From assembly GCA_946811185.2 (NCBI GenBank), contig OX328106.1, positions 11,202,777 to 11,266,776 of the forward strand: a stretch of 64,000 bases of DNA. The letters are read 5' to 3'. The position numbers were made by a program, and so were the translations under genes. Each line of letters begins with the position of its first letter. The stretch's first letter is position 1. The stretch comes from Hippopus hippopus. Its lineage: Eukaryota; Mollusca; Bivalvia; Cardiida; Cardiidae. Below the pieces are notes generated by a model, which was given only the letters and a program-made list of their open reading frames with translations, had not been told where the DNA came from and ran no database searches. This document shows, one piece after another, positions 56,016-64,000 of the stretch.

Positions 56016-56225
56016 TGGCCTGCAACACGCGAAAAGGGGCATTCGAACATTTCCGTAAAGTGTCGTTTTTATGTAATTTTCTGTTTTGCGCAAGTCTACT
56101 GTAGCACAAAATCTAATGTAGTCGTAAAGTGCCGTCTCGGATTAGCCTGCGCGGACTGCGCAGGCTGATCCGAGACGACACTTTACGCAAATGTCCGAAT
56201 GCCCCTTTTCGCGTGTTGCAAGCCA
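56016..56225 (-). mobile_element. HpA MITE with one hairpin deleted
   Basis: 210 bp. Ends TGGCCTGCAACACGC / CGTGTTGCAAGCCA are intact. One hairpin is missing exactly between GTGTCGT and TTTTATG, leaving the other. Confidence 0.9.
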
Positions 56226-56927
56226 TATTATATGGGGGACAAAAAAAAAAAAAATTCGAGGGAAAATGCCGTAACGGAAGGCCTAAAGCAAACCGGACAA
56301 CACGAAAGTGCAATCTGATGTTGAATCTACATTGTCCGAATCTTGATTTTTATTTACAACAAAACATCTCTGCAAATAAAGTAAAACTTTTTTTTTCTAG
56401 AATACAGTCGAATTCATTACTTTAGCGTTGAACGAACTTTTAGCACAAATAAGTGCCAATAGTTCTTGCTAATCCTCATAAAGCCTTTACCTCATACATA
56501 GCTCTCAATATTCAAATCACAAGCACAGAGCTATATTGCATGCATTACCACATAGCAGCAGACTCCATTTAGCTTCAACATGAACTGTCAAAATTCAAGA
56601 AACTTATTGTTTTGGAATCCATTAAAATGAACCCAAAATGCAACAAAACAAATGCAAGACTTTATTATAAACATGGTGATTGCGTCATATCTCGTCTATG
56701 TTATGTGCTTTGCAAATTTTGAGTTTTTAAAATGATTGTATCCTGTCTCGAGCTTAATGAATCTAATCATGCTTTGCTAATTAATTATGATTTACGCTTG
56801 ATTTTTGCCTGATATCAAACAAGTAGACAGTAGCAAACAACGTACCCTCAGATCAGGCGAAAGAAATTTCGAGTCGATTGTATTTGTCATCCGAACTATT
56901 ATATGTATCTGCAGCTAATCCCGTAGG
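56226..56927. other. Intronic stretch without recognised features
   Basis: Short HpD-like scrap near 56310 (GTGCAATCTGATG); otherwise nothing. Confidence 0.4.
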
Positions 56928-57125
56928 CTGTGAAGCGCGACTCCGTGACCTTTTGCGGACAGTGTAGATCAAGATCAGACTGCACAGAAATTGCAGTCGG
57001 ATCTTTGATGTACATTGTCTGATAAGGAGATATGTTTCCCCCAAAATTACCTTTGAAATAGCAAAATTTTGGTTTTTACCATCGGCTTGAAAGTTTCATT
57101 TCAAATATTTAGCCAGATAATGATT
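56928..57125 (+). mobile_element. HpD hairpin element, full length
   Basis: GTAGGCTGTGAAGCGCGACT head, hairpin with some mismatches, and GAAAGTTTCATTTCAAATAT tail. Confidence 0.8.
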
Positions 57126-58738
57126 AAGCTAGATGTAGGTCTTCGGCTGTGCGGGAACGCTGATGCCCTGATGACGTTATCACAGTCTCGTGTCTTGTAC
57201 CCAACATTACTGTCAATGAATAATCTTTTATCTAATGTTTCACCAAAATTAATTATAAAAATTCCATTTTTCATAGCAACGAACCTCTTGGAATACAGTT
57301 TTAACTGTTATGTCGCTAGACATTTGAAGCTGCCAGGTTTTCTCTTTGTTAATGTGAAAAACGCTCTGCAAATAAAGACCTTTTTCCCCGTAAACTTCAA
57401 ATAATAATAAAAAAGGTCTAGATATATAGTCAAACTGCTTGTTTTGTGCAATACAGTCCTGATATATCCCGTCTGCAAAAGGTACTTGTAATCTTACACT
57501 TCTATCGATAACAGCTCGGAAGTTGTTAACTCCAAAAAACTGTCACAGATGAACAATACATGTATCTTTGTTCAGGAATGTTGAGGTTAGAAAGTTCTAG
57601 CCATCTGGAGCTTTAATTTTCACGCTACAACTATAAAATCTGTAGTACTGGGATCTGAGCAGGACCAAAGAAGTAGCCAACGTTAGGCCTTGTCTCTGAT
57701 TATCGAATAAGTAAAGCCCTTATTCTACCATGTGCGATTATCAATGTATTTCGTGATGAGTGTAAAACAGATTCAAGATTAACTGCAGTCTGGTCTTGAT
57801 TTACATTATCCCATTTCACTTTGAATGGATTCAGCTATGTATCATTACACAAATCAACGATACAGATTGGTTAGGATAAGCTTTATAAGTTCAATGTCCG
57901 TTTTTAGGACGAAACAATTATTTAACTAGATCAGCACTCTTCATTCAAAGGAGACTGTTTGGGAATCAGTGTAGCGGCAGTTCTAATTGCTGCTGGTACG
58001 AGCAAACAGAGCTGATACTACATAGATTCTCTGTTCAAGGAAACACTTTAGATTATTGGACAGATTTGACACATGACATATTCAGTTTGTAGATATGACA
58101 CACGTACCGATAATACGTGCAATACTATGCAATTTCCGTGATAATCTTGACATCAACCAATGACTGGGGAAGGTATGTTTTAGTAGCATAGTAAATGAAG
58201 CTCTACGACCATCTTGTTGTTATGACATATTGATAAAATCGAATTTAAACACGGAACGAACATACAATGATAGGTGAAACATGTCAAACCTTTAAAAAAA
58301 TCTTTAAAAAAAATCATAGAGAAAAACTGCACTAATCAAAAGTCGATTCAAAGTGAAAGAAAACCTTGTTTCAAATCGTGCCTCACGATCCTAAAGAATA
58401 TAGCCTTTGAAAACGTTGCTAGTACAGGGAAAAATGTTGGAAACGTTATCATTTAAGCCACATGGATAAGTCTGAAATTGTGTAATCTGATAAAAAGTAC
58501 TTATGAAATATGGACGCCAAAAATGTAGCTGATGTAAGAGACGCGCGGATTTTGCTCGGCTTGCTTTGCTTTTTGTGCTTTGCTTGGACACCAGTCTCGC
58601 TTCCTATAACCTCGGGATACGCTTGAGAGATGTAAATGAAACCAGATTAAATCGAGCGTAAGTGAAGTATGATTTTACTTTTCTTGTTATCCAGAAAAAC
58701 TTCTAGGTGAATGGGAAAACACTATACTGCTTACGTTT
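57126..58738. other. Intronic stretch without recognised features
   Basis: Only a small HpD-like scrap near 57780. Frames up to 111 codons on either strand show no family resemblance. Confidence 0.45.
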
Positions 58739-58964
58739 GGGCTATGCCCTGTGATAAGGGGCTTAAATGCATCTGCAGAAAGTCCTTGCAGGCTGACATT
58801 GGTCGAAAAGTTTTGCTATTTGTAAATTTATGCATGTCCAAGGACCATTCTACCGCCAGATTTAGTCAGTTGTTAAACAAAATGGATTTTATGGATCCCA
58901 TAATTATGTGACGAATTACTTGGTATTAGATGCATTAAACCCCTGTTTTATCAGAGCTCGGCTC
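58739..58964 (+). mobile_element. HpB MITE, left hairpin arm deleted
   Basis: GGGCTATGCCCTGTGATAAG left end; only CTTGCAGGCTGACATTGGTC remains of the core; right end CAGAGCTCGGCTCAT. Confidence 0.8.
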
Positions 58965-59374
58965 ATTTTTAGTTCAATACAGTTAAAAAGTTTCTTACGT
59001 GCTGATATACAGAGGAATGCAATTGTAGAATTTTGCTTTTCTAAAAAGAGCTTAAAGCTTTATGTTACGGCAAGAATGATCACTGAAACTTAATCGCTGC
59101 TTTGAATTACTGTTTTGGCCTAAATTTGAATCATCAAGAAGGTGAAAGTATGCAAAACATTGTTTGAGAACTCGTATTTCTGAAAAAAGAAAATCGTTGA
59201 CTTTCTGTCTACTGCAATGTACCTTAGAATATATTTTGCTATTTCAATCAGGATGAGAACTTTGGTAAGACGTAGCTGGACGTATTTCGGACAATTTCAT
59301 GTTACTGTATAGACACTATACAACGCAAATGTCCGCACTAAGTGCGTTGTTAAAACATTTTTAACTATTTGTAG

Positions 59375-59452
59375 GTGGACAAGGATCTGGGTCAACAAGC
59401 GGAGCAGCCATACCTATTACTAACCGTCCAAATATCCCAGTTCCTATGACAG
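59375..59452 (+). CDS. Secreted four-ShK-domain protein, exon 7 (linker)
   Basis: 78 bp, ATTTGTAG acceptor, GTGGGT donor, phase 1 at both ends. It completes the final Cys codon of ShK domain 4 and adds about 25 residues rich in Gly, Ser, Thr, Pro and Ile without cysteine, including GQGSGSTSGAA. The frame is closed in the other two phases, which supports the exon 6 donor at 55216. Confidence 0.65.
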
Positions 59453-59483
59453 GTGGGTCAATCAATATTATCTTCACATTATT

Positions 59484-59660
59484 TGAGTCATGCTATATGA
59501 AAAGGGGGTTTATTGCATCTGCAAAAAGTATCGAATCAGGTAAGCCTGCGCTGTCCGAGCCGGCTGACCTGGGTCGAAACCCTTTGCTCTTTGTGAATTT
59601 TCTACATGTGAAAGGACCTTGGCATCATGGAGATGTATTAAACCCCTAGAGCGCCGCTCA
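59484..59660 (+). mobile_element. HpB MITE, right part deleted
   Basis: GAGTCATGCTATATGAAAAG left end, worn core CAGGTAAGCCTGCGCTGTCC, and ends soon after TTTTCTACATGTGAAAGGAC. It starts about 32 bp after exon 7. Confidence 0.75.
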
Positions 59661-60530
59661 TTTGGATTGACTTGGTATGTTTTTTGCTCTATATTATTAA
59701 ACCATTGGAAATCTTAAATGGCATCTTGCTTACCATTGGATGGCGCATGTACTGAAATTACAACGCACCAATCCCGATATTCCGTTTTGACTTTTGTATT
59801 TTTTTTATCGAAGAAATGGGTCATTTGGTCATTTTTGTAAGGGACGTCAATGTTTACATGCCTTATCATTGGTTTGTGTGCCTGTGACAAATTCTGTTTT
59901 ATAGATTGTTCTACCAGAATTCAAACTTAAAGATACATCTCTACTCGTTTTCAGCCAGCTATTAAGCCATTGCATCTTTATTTCTTATCAAACTATACTT
60001 TTTCTTGTGTCTTCATGCCAAATGTTGGCCCTCACAATTGCACAGATTACGACAGATAAAAAATGCATTTCATTTTCTGGAGGCTATCAAAGAAATCACT
60101 ATTGTCGTTTCCGGTTTTCAATCAAAGACAAATCCCTTGAGTTTCTTTATCCCTTACGCCATATACATGTATATCGGTAATTATCTATGTTTACACAGCT
60201 GACGAAATTCTGGATCATTCTACAGTCTATCGATTTTTTTTTCTTCTCTCCCTCTGGCTGTAAGGATGTGTCCTTAAATTCTATATATGCGAGTACATGC
60301 AAAAACATAGCCCTATGCAATACACATCTTTGGACGTTATTGTTTTGGTCTATTAGGTAAACTTTTGGATTACAACTTTTTTTTTAACTTAAATAAGTCC
60401 ATGGATTTGTGAAGATTCTCGTCATTTTAAGTTACGCGGTTTTCTTTCAATTAATCAAATGAATAATGACCTTCAGAAAATATGGGTTCACTGCATTCCA
60501 TTTCTTTATCGCCCTATCCTCTTATTTTCA
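59661..60530. other. Intronic stretch without recognised features
   Basis: Nothing beyond T-runs near 60235 and 60380. Confidence 0.45.
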
Positions 60531-60535
60531 GGGAG

Positions 60536-60594
60536 GTAGGAGTAGCAACACCGAGATCGCCGAAGAGAAACAGAAATGTCAAATAGAATTCTAA
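60536..60594 (+). CDS. Secreted four-ShK-domain protein, terminal exon 8
   Basis: Two adjacent AGs are possible acceptors after CTTATTTTC. Using the second (GGAG, 60534-60535) gives 19 further codons (..SSNTEIAEEKQKCQIEF) to TAA 60592-60594, and a total protein of about 256 residues. Using the first (60530-60531) ends translation after two codons at TAG. The second reading adds one unpaired cysteine. Confidence 0.55.
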
Positions 60595-60611
60595 TCTCTG
60601 TGTACCCGGCA

Positions 60612-60640
60612 AATAAACATTCCTTGTTTTCTTTTGTTGT
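60612..60640 (+). promoter_or_regulatory. Polyadenylation signal of the ShK gene
   Basis: AATAAA at 60612-60617, 18 bp after the stop, followed by a T/GT-rich stretch (TTTTCTTTTGTTGTGATG). This is the arrangement expected for 3'-end cleavage, with a very short 3' UTR. Confidence 0.75.
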
Positions 60641-62017
60641 GATGATTTAATCTCGATAATCGTTCATTCATATCGTTCACTTTATTTAATGCATGTTCCT
60701 GAAAGGTTGTGTTTATGAGTCCGTCTTGCCATTTTGATTTTCGAGTATTCGTATATAGGATATGTCAAAATTCCCAGTTGTAAGTGATCCAAATAGCGAA
60801 AATGTCAAGTTTTATGATGCGCTGTTAGTAAAACATATAGAATACAAAGACAGAGGATAAACATCCAGAGTTAGTGAATTTTTATAAAAGGTTCGGTTGT
60901 ATCTGTTACTTTGCTGTTTTATACAATTGATATGACTGTAATTTTGCATTTCTCTCTGCATCTACCGTTCGGCGATCTTTTTGAATGATGTCAGAACAAG
61001 TATTTTTTAACACAGCTTTTTTTAATAGCTATCAATCAAGTTCTCTTATTTATGCCCTTCTTGGGTTCACCAGAACATATCTTGAGCTCAGCAGTGCCTT
61101 TCTCAAGGACACTGGCACGTGACCGGGGTCACCCAGAGTTACGGAGTATGCCCATTTTTGTAATAGAACGAAAAGGTTTCATATCTGTGCCAAGGATTTT
61201 GTGACTTTGTAAATTACTGAGTGTCGGAACATATTCAGTATTTCTCCCTGTCTTGGAAGTGTAAAAGGATGACTGTGCCTCCTACAGAGATTCATAAATA
61301 TATCATGTTTACAGATAAGTTGGCGACTTCCTCACAAAATGCTTTGTCATATAAGTTTGAATTTGCGACATTAATTTCTAAGTAAAACAATAGACAGAAA
61401 TATAATGTTGATGATTTTTTACCTAAAAAGGGCAATATTCGCATTACCTTTAAGCATGTGTTATTGAACATAGATTCATTTTTAACGGCAGCATAAGCAT
61501 ATTAATGATGACAATACTCTTCGTGATAGAAAATGTCTCATACAGTTATTAGTAATTGAAAATCGAAACTAAACCTTCGGCTAACTTAACTGATTCGTGC
61601 AAGACTATGGTATTTGCCATCAGACCCAAGCCTGATGATTTAGAAGACTCATCAACGCTTCCTAGAAAATCGTTTACTTTTTATCCTTCATCGATTACGA
61701 ACATTGCTTTGTTTGCAAAAATATGAGACAAGCCTTTTGTACTTTAAGAAATATTGACCTTCATGAAATATTAATCAAGTACAAAATCGGTCATCTTTAA
61801 ACGTTCAGCGTGTATGCTTCATTTTGAATTGGGGAAAAAAAACTAAATGTTTCAAATTGAACCGGGAAATGTATTAGGTATAAACAGTGTTTTGATTAGG
61901 AAGAAAACAAAATATGAACTCAAAAGTCATATCTTGGAAATAGTTTTGTGACACAAAAGTCGTTTATTCTGTCGTGAAGCATTGACAAGGAATACTTGAA
62001 TAGGGACATTCACATAT
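60641..62017. other. Unassigned intergenic stretch
   Basis: No repeat from the families named here, no exon and no RNA gene recognised. Confidence 0.45.
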
Positions 62018-62641
62018 TAGCCGTGCTCTGTGAAAAGGAGGATTAATGCATTTGCAAAAAAAATCGAGCATGTCAGCCTGCGCAGTCCGCGCAGGCTGAC
62101 ATGGGTCGAATATTTTGGTATTTTTGGTAAATTTTCTTGATGTCCAAGGACCATATTGCCTCATGATCTAGTCGGTTGTTAGACTAAATGGATTTAATGG
62201 ATCCATAATTGTGTGATGATTTGCTTAGTATAATGCATCATGAAATAGAGTTTATTTCATCAGCTTGTGGTTAATATGGGGAAATATTTGCCGAAAAAGG
62301 GAAAGGTATGCGAAAATAACGAGTGCCGTAAGGCACGAGTTATTTTCGCGGACCTTTCCCTTTTGAGGCAAATATTTCCCCATATTAACCACAAACTGAT
62401 GAAATAAATTATATATTATATTTCCTCGGATTATTTTGTCAACGAATGCCACTTTTAAAACTTGAAAACTTAAAAAACTTAAAAAAGTAGTTCCAGATTT
62501 TCGGCAGGAGGAAAATATTCACTGTGACGGGGAAATAATTCCCCCAGCTTAAATTACGACATTTCTTTACCCATAACATTTCTAAAAATAGACACATGAA
62601 ATATAATATGACGCGTTAATCCTCCTTTTCACAGAACATAA
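62018..62641 (+). mobile_element. HpB MITE split by a foldback insertion
   Basis: HpB runs from 62018 (TAGCCGTGCTCTGTGAAAAG, perfect core CAGCCTGCGCAGTCCGCGCAGGCTG) to about 62240, and its terminus reappears at 62610-62641 (GCGTTAATCCTCCTTTTCACAGAACATAA). ATGAAATA stands on both sides of the inserted piece (62240-62247, 62596-62603). Confidence 0.8.
62250..62412. repeat. Foldback palindrome inside the split HpB
   Basis: TTTATTTCATCAG..GTGGTTAATATGGGGAAATATTTGCC..GCGAAAATAAC..GTGCC pairs with its inverse across the loop GTAA near 62325. Confidence 0.9.
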
Positions 62642-62831
62642 CTTATATATTGATTTTAAAGAAATATTCAAGTCGTCAACACTTTTTTATGGCATACTGT
62701 TCATTTGGTGCAGACGCATAGAGAAATGCCAAGCTATCTATTAAGAAATAGCTCTACAGTAACTTCCTGCCTCACGCCTAGATTTTGAAAGCAGTTTAGA
62801 AAACCATTCACCTTTAAAAAAAAAAATATTA

Positions 62832-63018
62832 ACCCTTAAGCTGCTAAGCGCGACTCAAAGACTTTTTTTGCGGACAGTGTAGATCAAGATCAGACTGCAC
62901 AGGACATGCAGTCCGATAAGGATATCATTTTTCCACAAAGGATATCTCTGAAATAGCAGAGGTTTTTACTATCAGATTGAAAGTTTCATTTTACTTATGC
63001 AGCAGGTTTAAGGGTTAA
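62832..63018 (+). mobile_element. HpD hairpin element, second arm shortened
   Basis: CCTTAAGCTGCTAAGCGCGA head, GATCAAGATCAGACTGCACAG arm, then GGACATGCAGTCCGATAAGG. Tail intact. Confidence 0.75.
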
Positions 63019-63121
63019 TTCCGGTGTATATATATCATAATATAAGTTCCACATTTCAAGTATGTTTACATGACGCATACATGTACATGTATATGCATGT
63101 ATGGGAGCCTTATTAAGCCGT

Positions 63122-63817
63122 GGTTGCACCTTACGTAGTTGACCGTAGTGGGAAATGACCGTAGATGGCCGTAGTTGAACGTATTAAACGTAGTTACACG
63201 TAGATAACTGTAGTTCAACGTAGTAATGAACGTAGTTTGAACTTATGATTTGCCCATAGTAAGCGCATAATTTTGGAACATGTTAAAAAATGTGTTACTG
63301 TAACCTACGATGTTGTGACCCAACTGTGACCGTAGGTTGAGCGTAGTTGATCGTAGTTAATCGTAATTGACCTTACTTAACCGTAGTATGTTTAATACGT
63401 TCCACTACAGCCAACTACGGTGATTCCCCACTACGGTCAATTACGTAAGATGTGACAGCGGTTAAAGCCATGGTCACACCTTACGTAGTTGACCGTAATA
63501 GGGAATGACCATAGATGACCGTAGTTAAACGTATTGAACGTAGTTGAACGTGGTTACACGTAGTTAATCGTAGTTAAACGTAGTAATGAACGTAGTTTGA
63601 ACTTACGATTTGCCCGTAGTAAGCGCAAAATTTTTAAACATGTTCAAAAATTTGTTACGGTTAACTACGATGTTGTGACCCTACTGTGACCGTAGTTTGA
63701 ACATAGTTGAACGTAGTTAACCGTAATTGACCTTACTTAACCGTAGTGTGTTTAAAACGTTCAACTACGGTCAACTTTGGTAATATCCTAATACGGTCAA
63801 CTACATAAAATGTGACC
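63122..63817. repeat. Family K: tandem pair of CGTAGTTGA-rich palindromic units
   Basis: Unit 1 63122-63457 and unit 2 63472-63817. Each opens with a terminal repeat like GGTCACACCTTACGTAGTTGACCGTA and closes with its inverse (TACGGTCAACTAC..TGTGACC). Each is filled with near-10-bp variations of CGTAGTTGAA / CCGTAGTTAA in one half and the same rhythm in the other. Confidence 0.85.
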
Positions 63818-64000
63818 AGACCTGGATTCAATTATTTTAAAAAGTAGTTAATGAGTTACAATTAAATTAGAAATGTTTCAATTAAATTATGATTATAATT
63901 ACTTGCTTTCTATAAAAGTAATGAATCAAATACATAATTTTTTTTTGATCATTTGGCATTGTATTAATAAACAGTGTATGAAACGTTACCTGCTAGGTAC
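63818..64000. other. AT-rich tail of the window
   Basis: No feature seen. Confidence 0.5.

Noticed and set aside
37850..60594. Calling the ShK gene a venom toxin
   Set aside because: ShK domains are widespread in non-toxic secreted proteins, and a chain of four with linkers is typical of those; nothing in the sequence indicates a toxin role.

Overview
The window is animal nuclear DNA, AT-rich and dense in short hairpin-forming repeats, microsatellites and SINEs. Introns carry GT..AG boundaries and the genes are broken into small exons. The homeobox gene, the multi-domain ShK gene and the style of repeats (SINEs ending in CAATCAATCAATC, foldback elements, (GACG)n-bearing repeats) fit a lophotrochozoan, most likely a bivalve mollusc. 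That placement is inference; I cannot name the species.

Two genes are supported, both on the + strand. (1) An Hmx/Nkx5-type homeobox gene has two coding exons, 11370-11619 and 13706-14358, with an N-terminal Groucho-type FSISRIL motif and a complete homeodomain. (2) A secreted protein with four ShK domains is spread over eight small exons between 37850 and 60594. It has a TATA box, a signal peptide, all-phase-1 introns, one ShK domain per exon (exons 2, 3, 5, 6), two linker exons and a terminal exon followed by AATAAA. A third, dead coding unit lies inside a 3.48-kb transposon at 46914-50390: degenerate pieces of a tyrosine recombinase of the DUF3504/KIAA1958/Crypton-like kind, between long terminal inverted repeats with a TA target duplication.

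The rest is intergenic or intronic and is dominated by non-autonomous repeats, named here for reference. HpA: about 263 bp, ends TGGCCTGCAAC, two internal hairpins, 9 copies. HpB: about 265 bp, ends GAGCCATGCTCTG, about 23 copies or fragments. HpC: about 220 bp, centred on GGAGAAAATGCTGG/CCAGCATTTTCTCC, about 22 copies. HpD: centred on AGATCAGACTGCAC/GTGCAGTCTGATCT, more than 20 copies. HpE: about 200 bp, centred on GATTGGCTAAACC/GGTTTAGCCAATC, 7 copies. Smaller families are G (3 copies), I (2), J (a repeat with a GA-microsatellite core, 4) and K (a CGTAGTTGA-rich tandem pair). HpA, HpB and HpD, otherwise unlike each other, share the same 11+5+11 nt hairpin core.

Layout: 1-11000 repeats only; 11000-15200 Hmx with a repeat-packed intron and 3' region; 15200-29500 repeats, including the J cluster at 22000-27800; 29560-33615 a large inverted duplication of about 4 kb; 33600-37700 repeats and unassigned DNA; 37790-60640 the ShK gene, whose introns hold the recombinase transposon, SINEs and nested foldbacks; 60640-64000 repeats, ending in the K tandem pair.
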